Source: Hymenobacter sp. J193 (GTDB lineage Bacteria > Bacteroidota > Bacteroidia > Cytophagales > Hymenobacteraceae). From it: a stretch of DNA of 64,000 nt. The position numbers were made by a program, and so were the translations under genes. Positions 57,414 through 64,000 of this stretch are shown here, in pieces. Position 1 is the stretch's first letter. Every line of letters starts with the position of its first letter. The notes under the pieces were generated by a model, which worked only from the letters and a program-made list of their open reading frames with translations, ran no database searches and was not told the DNA's origin. The stretch spans positions 4,053,001 to 4,117,000 of the forward strand of contig NZ_JAJONE010000001.1 in NCBI RefSeq assembly GCF_024700075.1, in the 5' to 3' direction.

Positions 57414-59318
57414 TTACCGGCCGCTAACGGGGTTCAGGACTTCGGTTTCCAGCCGTTCGAGCTTGGTGAGGGGTACGTACTGGTTATCATGGGCGCCGCC
57501 GGGGTAGCCAATGCCCTGAAATACAGCCCCCGACACCGGCCCGCCGTTAGCTAGCGGCTGCTGAAAGGCCGGGCCATGCTGGTGCAGCTGGGAGCCAAAG
57601 TAATACAGCAGCTCGAAGCCTGAAAAGGCAAACACGGAAGGGGGTAGGTTCTGGCGCTGGGTGTAGAGCTGGCGGAAGCGCCGCACGCCGGGGTTGGTTT
57701 TGTCGAGGTACTTGGGCTGGATGAAGTACACGTCGCGGGCGTCGAGCTGACTGAGGCCCACGCGGTTGTTTTCTATCCAGGAGGCGTAGGTGATGAGCGG
57801 GATGCGGGCGTCCTGGGCCTTGAGGGCGTTGAAGGTAGCCGGGCCGGCCTGCTTGCCATCGGAGGCCACTACCAGGTGCCCCAGCGTCTTCAGATCCACC
57901 CCCGCAAACCCCGCCGTCACCGATTCCTCCACGTCGGAGTTGAGGCGGCGCAGCTGGAGCACCTTGCCACCCAGCGCCTCGTAAGCCTGCTTGTAAGCCA
58001 GCCCGAAGGAAGTTTCGTCCTTGGTGTCCTCGTAGAGCACCACGGCGGTACGGGGGCCACCCAGCCGGTTGTAAGCAAACTCGGCAGCCTGCCGGGCCTG
58101 GGTAGCGGTGCTGGGTTCGAAGAGGTAATGCCAGGCATTGTCGAGCACCAGCTCTCCGTCCTGCGACAGCGGGTTTACCACCACAATCTGCTTTTGCTGG
58201 GCGTAGCGAGCCAGAATCTTGCTGCCCGACTTATACACGGGCCCGATAATCATATCCATGCCGGCCACCTCCGGCAACGCCAGCACCTGCTTGAGCTGCA
58301 GCGTGTCGGCGCCGGTATCGTAGGCAAAGAGCTGCACCGGTCGGCCTTCGCGCTGCAAAGAGTCCTGGGCCAAACGTAAGCCCGCGTACAGGTCCGTCAC
58401 AAACTGGTTGCGGCGCCGCGTTTCCCAGCTGGTATCGTTGAACTCGAAAGGCAGCAGCACGCCAATGTTGTAGGAGCTCTTTTTGGCCGGGCGGCGGGGC
58501 GTGTAGCGGGTACGGTCCAGCTGAAACTGCGTGATGAGCTGGTCGAGCTGAGGTCGGTCAGCATCGGTGTACCAGCCGCCGTTGGCCAGCTTGTCGGCGT
58601 AGGCGCGGGCCAGGGCCGCTTCCTGCGGAAACGCCTGCAACAGCTGCTGGAAGGTAGCTTTGTCTTTGATGCGCGGCAGATACTGCGCCTTCATATTCTC
58701 GCGCTCCGTGGCCAGCCGGTCGGCCGGCACCTGGGCTAGCACGCGCAGCGCATTGTCGAAGTCACCCTGCTCAAAGGAAAGCTGCCCCTGCAGAAAAAGG
58801 GCCTCGGCCAGGGCGGGCCACTGCGGAAACCGGCTGCGCAGCAGGTTCAGCATCTGCTCGGCCTCGGCCCACTTTTTGGCGCGGCTGGCGGCCACGGCAT
58901 AGAGGTAGGCCGCTTCGGGCGCGCGCTCAAACTGCGTGGTAGGCGCCGTGAGCGGCTGCAGCTCCTGCATGGCCAGCTCGTAGCGCGTCTGATCAATGAG
59001 CGTCTTGCCGTTGCGGTAGCGGGTGTTGAAATCCACGGAGCCCATATTGGCCGGCAGGGGCGGGCCGGTAGGCTTGGGAGGTGCTGAAGACGCTGGCTTG
59101 GGCGCTGCCGTAGCCGCTGGCTTTGAGGCTGCTGTTGCGGCTGGCTTGGCTGCCCCGGCCGGGGTAGCCGCCGGCTTTGGGGGCGTAGTAGCTGGCCGCG
59201 CCGGCGTGGCAGCGGGAGTAGCGGGCTTTTTGACGGGTGTTTGCTGGGCCAGGGCAGGAGCTGCCGCATAGCAGGTAGCACACAGCACGGCCGTAAACAA
59301 AGAAGAGAAAGACCTCAT
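57414..59318 (-). CDS. TPR-plus-periplasmic-binding-domain secreted protein
   Basis: Start 59318 gives 634 residues. A signal peptide (MRSFSSLFTAVLCATCYAAA) is followed by a Pro/Ala/Lys/Thr-rich linker (about 28-90). TPR-like helices then follow (YRNGKTLIDQTRYELAMQEL; AEAEQMLNLLRSRFPQWPALAEALFLQGQL). A type 1 periplasmic-binding domain begins near residue 295 (YNIGVLLPFEFND, IIGPVYKSGSKIL, VVVNPLSQDGEL, TAVVLYEDTKDE, HLVVASDGKQAG). The layout resembles LpoA/LppC-type proteins or branched-chain amino-acid sensors. No ABC permease is nearby, so a solo sensor or wall-synthesis helper is more likely than transport. Confidence 0.75.
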   Translation of the reverse strand: MRSFSSLFTAVLCATCYAAAPALAQQTPVKKPATPAATPARPATTPPKPAATPAGAAKPAATAASKPAATAAPKPASSAPPKPTGPPLPANMGSVDFNTRYRNGKTLIDQTRYELAMQELQPLTAPTTQFERAPEAAYLYAVAASRAKKWAEAEQMLNLLRSRFPQWPALAEALFLQGQLSFEQGDFDNALRVLAQVPADRLATERENMKAQYLPRIKDKATFQQLLQAFPQEAALARAYADKLANGGWYTDADRPQLDQLITQFQLDRTRYTPRRPAKKSSYNIGVLLPFEFNDTSWETRRRNQFVTDLYAGLRLAQDSLQREGRPVQLFAYDTGADTLQLKQVLALPEVAGMDMIIGPVYKSGSKILARYAQQKQIVVVNPLSQDGELVLDNAWHYLFEPSTATQARQAAEFAYNRLGGPRTAVVLYEDTKDETSFGLAYKQAYEALGGKVLQLRRLNSDVEESVTAGFAGVDLKTLGHLVVASDGKQAGPATFNALKAQDARIPLITYASWIENNRVGLSQLDARDVYFIQPKYLDKTNPGVRRFRQLYTQRQNLPPSVFAFSGFELLYYFGSQLHQHGPAFQQPLANGGPVSGAVFQGIGYPGGAHDNQYVPLTKLERLETEVLNPVSGR

Positions 59319-59382
59319 AAACCGAGGAGCCGGGGAATAGGCAGCAGGAACCACGGCGCCGCAACCAACGCGGTGCCCGGGG

Positions 59383-59390
59383 CAAAGGTA
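59383..59390 (-). promoter_or_regulatory. Promoter -7 box of the periplasmic-binding-like gene
   Basis: CAAAGGTA on the plus strand is TACCTTTG on the minus strand, a full consensus match, 65 bases before the start codon. Confidence 0.5.
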
Positions 59391-59657
59391 CGTAGTTGCG
59401 GCGGGCAAGGGTTATACTACACTGAAGCGGGCTCCCCAATAGTACTTTTTCGGGAGGTACCCCGGAGGTGGGTAGGCAGTGCCTTCGCTGTTCCTTCTCG
59501 GAAAGTGTACGCTGCCTTCAAACTGACTTTTGTATTTAGGCAGGAAGATGTCAGAGGTAGCGGGAACTGCTTGGAAAGGCATCAGCTCACAGGCAGAGCG
59601 CCGCAAAGCCCGACGACGGCTATAGCATTCAACCCGAAGATTTCCGACCTTGGCAGC
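59391..59657. other. Intergenic stretch before the DUF1361 gene
   Basis: About 270 bases. The DUF1361 reading frame happens to remain open upstream but without family sequence. No repeat or terminator is seen. Confidence 0.4.
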
Positions 59658-60425
59658 ATGTCGATGTCCGTTGCTGCTTTTTCGGCGCCTCAGCTGCGCC
59701 AACGCCTGAACCTGGTGCTGGTGCTGGGTGCCTCCCTGGCCCTCAGCGTGGTGCTGATTGCCTTTCGGGTATTTCTAACGCACAAGATTACCCTCGTTTT
59801 TCTGCTCTGGAACCTGTTTCTGGCCCTCATTCCGTTTGGGCTGAGCACGCTCCTGGGGCTGGCGCACGGCCGGCTGAAGGCTCGGGTGCTGCTGCCGGTG
59901 GGGGCGGTATGGCTGCTGTTCTTTCCCAACGCTCCTTATATTCTTACCGACCTTTTTCACCTGGAGCCCCGCGCCGGTGTGCCTTATTGGTACGATCTGG
60001 CTTTGATTCTGAGCTGCGCCTGGAACGGGCTGATGCTGGCCTATGCCTCCCTGACCGATATGCAGACGCTGGTGGCGCGCCGTATGGGCACCTGGACCGG
60101 CTGGGGTTTTGCGGCGGTAGCGCTGCTGCTCAGCTCCTTCGGCATCTACCTGGGCCGCTACCTGCGCTTCAATAGCTGGGACATTGTTACCAACCCGCTC
60201 ACGCTGTTCTACGATATTCTCAACCGCCTCGTCCATCCAACCGCCCACCTCAGTACCTGGGGCGTCACGCTGCTGTTTGGGGCATTTCTGCTGCTGGGCT
60301 ATGCTACCGTGCGCCTGATGGGGCGCGTAGGGGGAGGAAGAGCCTGCGTCGGTCGGTTGAAGACCAGCTTAAAGCTCGTAAGCGGGTGTAATCGTTGGAG
60401 AATAAGAATAGCGGATACAGCTTGA
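59658..60425 (+). CDS. DUF1361 integral membrane protein
   Basis: Start 59658 gives 255 residues with about six hydrophobic helices. The family pattern is evident: LTHKITLVFLLWNLFLALIPFGLS, LLFFPNAPYILTDLFHL, YWYDLALILSCAWNGLMLAYASL and FGIYLGRYLRFNSWDIVTNP. DUF1361 proteins are of unknown function in the inner membrane. The last 40 residues past the final helix are not conserved in appearance. An earlier in-frame Met at 59241 lies in non-coding sequence. Confidence 0.85.
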   Translation: MSMSVAAFSAPQLRQRLNLVLVLGASLALSVVLIAFRVFLTHKITLVFLLWNLFLALIPFGLSTLLGLAHGRLKARVLLPVGAVWLLFFPNAPYILTDLFHLEPRAGVPYWYDLALILSCAWNGLMLAYASLTDMQTLVARRMGTWTGWGFAAVALLLSSFGIYLGRYLRFNSWDIVTNPLTLFYDILNRLVHPTAHLSTWGVTLLFGAFLLLGYATVRLMGRVGGGRACVGRLKTSLKLVSGCNRWRIRIADTA

Positions 60426-60444
60426 TAGTCCTCCCAGTGGGTAG

Positions 60445-60452
60445 TATCTTTC
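60445..60452 (+). promoter_or_regulatory. Candidate -7 box for the DoxX-like gene
   Basis: TATCTTTC matches TAnnTTTG in seven of eight bases, 28 bases before the GTG start. Confidence 0.4.
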
Positions 60453-60479
60453 TGAGCCTTATCCGGCTTAGCTTCCTGC

Positions 60480-61397
60480 GTGAAAAACCCGCCTATCTAC
60501 GTTGAAACCTCTATTCGCTGCTCAATGGAAGAGCTGTGGGCTCACACCCAGCAGCCGGAGTTGCATCAACAGTGGGACCTGCGCTTTACAACCATTGAGT
60601 ACCTGCCCCGGGCGGCCGACACAGAGCCGCAACAATTTTTGTACGCCACGCGCATCGGTTTCGGGCTGGGAGTAGAGGGCCGCGGCGAGAGTGTAGGTAG
60701 CAAGGAGAAGAACGGTGAGCGAACCTCCGTACTCAAGTTCTGGTCGGATGAGCGGCTGTCATTGATTGCCGCAGGCTCGGGGTATTGGAAATACATTCCA
60801 ATGCCTGCACCGGGTGGCCTGCGCTTCTTCACAGGCTACGACTATAAAACTCGGTTCGGCCTGCCAGGACGCTTATTTGATCGGGCAGTGTTTCGCCCGC
60901 TTATCGGTTGGGCTACGGCCTGGAGTTTCGACTGCCTGCGGCTGTGGCTGGAGCGGGGTATCCGGCCGGCTGTGCTGGTGCGGCTGGCGTTGCTGCAACT
61001 GCTGGTACGCGGAGTGCTGGGGTTTATCTGGGTGTATCAGGGGCTGATTCCTAAACTTCTGTTTCCAGATACCGGCGAGGTAGCCATGCTGCGCGGAGCC
61101 GGCTTTGCGCCCGACGTCATCAGGTATCTGCTGATGGCCGTAGGCTGGGGTGAAATTGGCTTTGGCCTGCTGTTCTGGCTGTTGCCGGTCCGTTTCCTGC
61201 GTACGCTCTACTGGCTGAACTGCGTGGGACTGGTGATACTGGGGCTAGGCGCTATGTTCAGTCAGCCGGCGGTATTCATCGCGCCTTTCAACCCGTTTAC
61301 CCTCAACCTCGGTATGCTAGGCTTAGCGGCTGTGGGCTTGCTGCTCGATTCCGACGAAATACCCAGCGCCACCCGCTGCTTACGCCGGCCCCGGTAA
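60480..61397 (+). CDS. SRPBCC plus DoxX-like membrane protein
   Basis: A 305-residue protein with GTG start 60480 (MKNPPIYVETSIRCSMEELW). Residues 1-150 look like an SRPBCC/START-type lipid-binding domain (EELWAHTQQPELHQQWDLRF, SGYWKYIPM, GLRFFTGYDY). Residues 165-300 form four hydrophobic helices of the DoxX_3 kind (LLVRGVLGFIWVYQGLIPKLLF, LLMAVGWGEIGFGLLFWLLPV, LYWLNCVGLVILGLGAMF). The combination suggests handling of a hydrophobic molecule at the inner membrane. It heads a run with the DUF4166 gene and the desaturase, spaced 18-24 bases apart. Confidence 0.75.
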   Translation: MKNPPIYVETSIRCSMEELWAHTQQPELHQQWDLRFTTIEYLPRAADTEPQQFLYATRIGFGLGVEGRGESVGSKEKNGERTSVLKFWSDERLSLIAAGSGYWKYIPMPAPGGLRFFTGYDYKTRFGLPGRLFDRAVFRPLIGWATAWSFDCLRLWLERGIRPAVLVRLALLQLLVRGVLGFIWVYQGLIPKLLFPDTGEVAMLRGAGFAPDVIRYLLMAVGWGEIGFGLLFWLLPVRFLRTLYWLNCVGLVILGLGAMFSQPAVFIAPFNPFTLNLGMLGLAAVGLLLDSDEIPSATRCLRRPR

Positions 61398-61420
61398 TTC
61401 ACCGCTCTACTTTCTAAGGT

Positions 61421-62101
61421 ATGCAGTCAATCTATGAGCAAGAGTTAGGCGCCGAGTTTGCGCGGTTGCATCCGCGTATTCAGGAGCGTTTGCAACTGCA
61501 TAGCACCCAGGAGCGGGCCTTCATTGGACGCGGAGTGATGGAGCGCGTTTGGCATGGGCCGGTGTACACGCAGCCTTTTCTGCGCGTAGGGCTGCTGCGA
61601 AATATCATGTTTCCGGAAGCTGGCCACAACATTCCTTTCCGCATCGAAAACTACGCCTACCGCGACAAGCTGGGCCGCGAAACCGTCACCTGGATCAGAC
61701 GCTTCGAGTTTGCGCGGCGCACCCGTTGCTTTGATGCCACTATGGTGCGCAGTCAGCGGCGCAACTGTATTGTCGATTATTTAGGTACGCATCAACACCT
61801 GGCCGTGGACATTGCTTTGGCCGTGACGCCCCGTGGTGGGCTGCGGCTACGCTCGGGTGCCCAGCGGTTTCACGAGGGGCCCTTCAGCTTTCAGTTTCCA
61901 ATGCTGCTCTCGGGACTGGCCGATGTGGAAGAGTGGTACGACGACGCTGCGGGCTGCTACCGTATTCAGGTTGAAGTCAGCAACCCCACCTTTGGTAAAA
62001 TCTTCGGCTACCACGGCTCTTTCCAACCCGAGTGGCAGCCAGTTACGGCCGCTCAGATACCAACCTACGCCTTGCCTGTGCGCCTGGAATCCCGCGAATA
62101 A
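61421..62101 (+). CDS. DUF4166-like protein
   Basis: A 226-residue protein starting MQSIYEQELGAEFARLHPRIQERL. Its blocks match my memory of DUF4166: GRGVMERVWHGP, FPEAGHNIPFRIENYAYRDKLGRETVTWIRRF, DYLGTHQHLAVDI, and GALRL/RSGAQRFHEGPFSFQFP. DUF4166 proteins often sit beside DoxX-like proteins, as here. No signal peptide is seen. The function is unknown, possibly membrane-lipid related given its neighbours. Domain assignment is by pattern and needs a profile search. Confidence 0.7.
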   Translation: MQSIYEQELGAEFARLHPRIQERLQLHSTQERAFIGRGVMERVWHGPVYTQPFLRVGLLRNIMFPEAGHNIPFRIENYAYRDKLGRETVTWIRRFEFARRTRCFDATMVRSQRRNCIVDYLGTHQHLAVDIALAVTPRGGLRLRSGAQRFHEGPFSFQFPMLLSGLADVEEWYDDAAGCYRIQVEVSNPTFGKIFGYHGSFQPEWQPVTAAQIPTYALPVRLESRE

Positions 62102-62119
62102 ATTCTCTGCTACCATTTT

Positions 62120-62884
62120 ATGCTACGTCCAAATGCCGCCGCGGCGCATCTGCGCCTTTCACCTACCCAGCAGTGGCTGGAACTGATGCGCCCTTGGGTG
62201 CTGCTGGCGGGCTACGTGGCTACGGCCAGCCTGGGCTGGTGGTGGCTGGCCGTGCCCCTGGCGGTAGCCGTGTGCCTGGCCGGCTTTGTGCAAACCCACG
62301 ATGCCATGCACCAGGCCCTGGGGCTGTCCAAGCAACAGAACGACCGGCTGCTCACGCTCAGCGGGCTGCTGTTATTGAAAAGCGGGCACGGCCTGCAAGT
62401 GACGCACCTGCGCCACCACGCGCACTGCCTGCGCGACGATGACCCGGAGGGTGCCCCCGCTACCTGGGCGTTCTGGCGGGTGGTGTGGCAGGGGCCTTAC
62501 CATATTCTGATGCTGCGACGGGAATCCTTGCGCATGGCTCCGCACACGCGCTCCATTCAGCTCGTTGAAACCGCGCTGACGCTGCTGCTGCTGGGGGTAT
62601 TCGTGGGGCTGTACTACTGGTGGGGAAGCCCGGTGGGGCTTGTATATTGGGGCGTGGCCTTCGTGATGAGTGCCACGCTGCCCATCTGGGCGGCTTACCT
62701 ACCGCACCAACTGGCCGAGCGCAACCCGGCCGTGCGGGCCGCCGCCGCTACGGCACTTTTCTGGACGCCGGTGCTGTCGTCCTTCGCTTTCCATCACCTG
62801 CATCACCACTATCCCCGGGTGCCGACGGCCCTGCTGCCCCGGGCGGCAGCGGAGCTGCCGCCGCCCCCGCCGCATCACCACTAG
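62120..62884 (+). CDS. Fatty-acid-desaturase/hydroxylase-like membrane protein
   Basis: A 254-residue membrane protein with the three histidine boxes of the desaturase/hydroxylase superfamily: HDAMHQ (about 62), HLRHHAHC (about 95) and HHLHHHYP (about 222). Hydrophobic pairs of helices lie between them (VLLAGYVATASLGWWWLAVPLAVAVCLAGFV; LTLLLLGVFVGLYYW). It probably carries a diiron site and oxidises an acyl chain or a carotenoid; the pigment route is plausible in a Hymenobacter-like organism but unproven. It ends the run that began at 60480. Confidence 0.82.
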   Translation: MLRPNAAAAHLRLSPTQQWLELMRPWVLLAGYVATASLGWWWLAVPLAVAVCLAGFVQTHDAMHQALGLSKQQNDRLLTLSGLLLLKSGHGLQVTHLRHHAHCLRDDDPEGAPATWAFWRVVWQGPYHILMLRRESLRMAPHTRSIQLVETALTLLLLGVFVGLYYWWGSPVGLVYWGVAFVMSATLPIWAAYLPHQLAERNPAVRAAAATALFWTPVLSSFAFHHLHHHYPRVPTALLPRAAAELPPPPPHHH

Positions 62885-62923
62885 CGGCCCGGAAAGCCCC
62901 GTATCTGCTACCTTGCCTTTCCG

Positions 62924-64000
62924 ATGATGCACCTCCAGCCTGATTCCGCCGCCGCGCCCGCTATGACCTGGGGGCAGCTTCTCAGCCGCCGCCGCTACCC
63001 CGAGCAGCCCCAGCTGCACGTCGTGACGGATGCGCCGCCCGTGCGCGGGGCCTTCGTGCAGGACTACGACCGGGTGGTGTTCAGCTCGGCTTTCCGGCGC
63101 CTGCAGCGCAGAACCCAGGTGATGCCCCTGCCCGAAACCGACTTTGTGCACACCCGCCTCACGCACTCCCTCGAAACCGCCTGCGTGGGCCGCTCCCTTG
63201 GTCGCCTCGGAGGCCGCCTGCTGCTCGAAGAAACCGAAGGGCTGGCCCACACGCTGCCGTATCTCGACAGTGACTTCGGCGACATAGTAGCCGCCGCCTG
63301 CCTGGCCCACGACATCGGCAACCCGCCCTTCGGGCACAGCGGCGAAGACGCTATATCGGCCTACTTCCGCAGCAGCGCCGCCGAGCCCTTCGTGCGCGTG
63401 CTCAACCCCGCCCAGCGCGCCGATTTACAGCAGTTTGAAGGCAACGCCGCCGGGTTCCGGGTGCTCACGCACACCTACGCCGCCCACAGCAGCGGCACGG
63501 CCGGCCTGGGACTCACCTACGCCACACTGGGCGCTTTCAGCAAGTATCCGCGGCCGGCCCTGGTGCCAAATACCCGCCTGACACAGGGCACCAGCGAGAA
63601 GCGCTACGGCTACTTTCAGACTGAAGCCCCCCGTTTTCAGGAAGTGGCGCGGGAGCTGGGTTTGCGGCCGAAATCGGCGGAGGAGGATGCGGCCGATGGC
63701 TGCTTTTACCGGCACCCGCTGGCGTTCCTAGTCGAAGCCGCCGACGACCTTTGCTACCGTATTATCGACTTTGAGGATGGCCTGAAGCTGGGGCTGATTC
63801 CCCGGAAAGCCGGCCTGCGGCTGCTGCGCGAAATGCTGGGCGACGCCCCCGACCGGCGCGGCTCCGTGGAGTGGCGCGACTGGCGCGAGGAGCTGGGCTA
63901 CCTGCGGGCGCGCCTCATCAACCACCTGGTGCTGCAAACGGCGCGGTTGTTTGCCACTCGCGCCCCTGCACTGCTGTACGGCCGCGCCGATGAGCCCCTC
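62924..64000 (+). CDS. dgt: Deoxyguanosinetriphosphate triphosphohydrolase (3' partial)
   Basis: 359 codons are visible from 62924 and the frame is open to the right window edge. Family features are FSSAFRRLQRRTQVMPLPETDFVHTRLTHSLET and the HD-domain metal site AHDIGNPPFGHSGEDA. Further on are LTYATLGAFSKYP, SEKRYGYFQ and AADDLCYRIIDFEDG. dGTPases cleave dGTP to deoxyguanosine and triphosphate. The start is ambiguous; the second Met of the double ATG or Met14 at 62963 (MTWGQLLSRRR) fit the family equally well. The promoter-like TACCTTGC lies just upstream. Confidence 0.92.
   Translation, partial: MMHLQPDSAAAPAMTWGQLLSRRRYPEQPQLHVVTDAPPVRGAFVQDYDRVVFSSAFRRLQRRTQVMPLPETDFVHTRLTHSLETACVGRSLGRLGGRLLLEETEGLAHTLPYLDSDFGDIVAAACLAHDIGNPPFGHSGEDAISAYFRSSAAEPFVRVLNPAQRADLQQFEGNAAGFRVLTHTYAAHSSGTAGLGLTYATLGAFSKYPRPALVPNTRLTQGTSEKRYGYFQTEAPRFQEVARELGLRPKSAEEDAADGCFYRHPLAFLVEAADDLCYRIIDFEDGLKLGLIPRKAGLRLLREMLGDAPDRRGSVEWRDWREELGYLRARLINHLVLQTARLFATRAPALLYGRADEPL

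Overview
The window looks like the chromosome of a GC-rich member of the Bacteroidota, most likely a Hymenobacter-like Cytophagales. The signs are gliding genes (gldA, gldF, gldG, gldC), SusC/SusD outer-membrane uptake genes, type IX secretion C-terminal sorting domains, a YfiT-type bacillithiol transferase, weak or absent Shine-Dalgarno sequences, and promoter -7 boxes of the TAnnTTTG kind. The genus is an inference; no rRNA, tRNA or CRISPR array was seen.

Layout. 1-13.4 kb is a starch/alpha-glucan locus: a secreted GH13 amylase with a T9SS tail (5' end outside the window), a BadF/BadG-type sugar kinase, a T9SS cargo protein, susE-susD-susC on the minus strand, and a secreted esterase with a glycogen-binding-like domain and a T9SS tail. 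13.5-21.5 kb is a complete tryptophan operon, trpE-G-D-C-F-B-A followed by DAHP synthase. It is preceded by a leader peptide with three consecutive Trp codons and an attenuator. Phenylalanine hydroxylase follows at 21.9 kb behind a second attenuator-like leader, and its usual iron-ligand Glu reads Gln. 22.7-36.3 kb holds metabolic and membrane genes (Mpo1-like, dienelactone hydrolase, ABC1 kinase, TetR, SDR, pyruvate carboxylase), a tandem pair of paralogous secreted proteins, an M28 peptidase and an outer-membrane protein. 36.4-43.9 kb holds etfB-etfA, a bifunctional nuclease, a bacillithiol transferase, an MlaE/MlaF-type lipid ABC transporter and two SDRs. 44-47.8 kb is gldA-(orphan)-gldF-gldG. 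47.8-50.6 kb is an accessory patch: a gene split by a 152-bp MITE, an intact IS5-family element whose ends match the MITE, and a ParE/RelE toxin-antitoxin pair. 51.7-64 kb holds dnaN, gldC, dcd, hemL, a large periplasmic-binding-like protein, a membrane/lipid gene run and the start of dgt.

The most unusual feature is the spacers. At least a dozen intergenic gaps are filled almost exactly by long inverted repeats. Several are built from shared words (AATGTGCTGA-type, GTCATTGCGAGC/GAAGCAATC-type, GTCATGCTGAGC/GAAGCATCTC-type), and some are nested inside one another. One core (GTCATGCTGAGC) also lies inside the MITE, which carries IS5-like ends and a TTA target duplication. Computed excision of that MITE restores an uninterrupted 290-codon gene, so this insertion can be reconstructed base by base.

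Start codons were moved inward from the longest open frame wherever signal peptides or conserved family N-termini required it.
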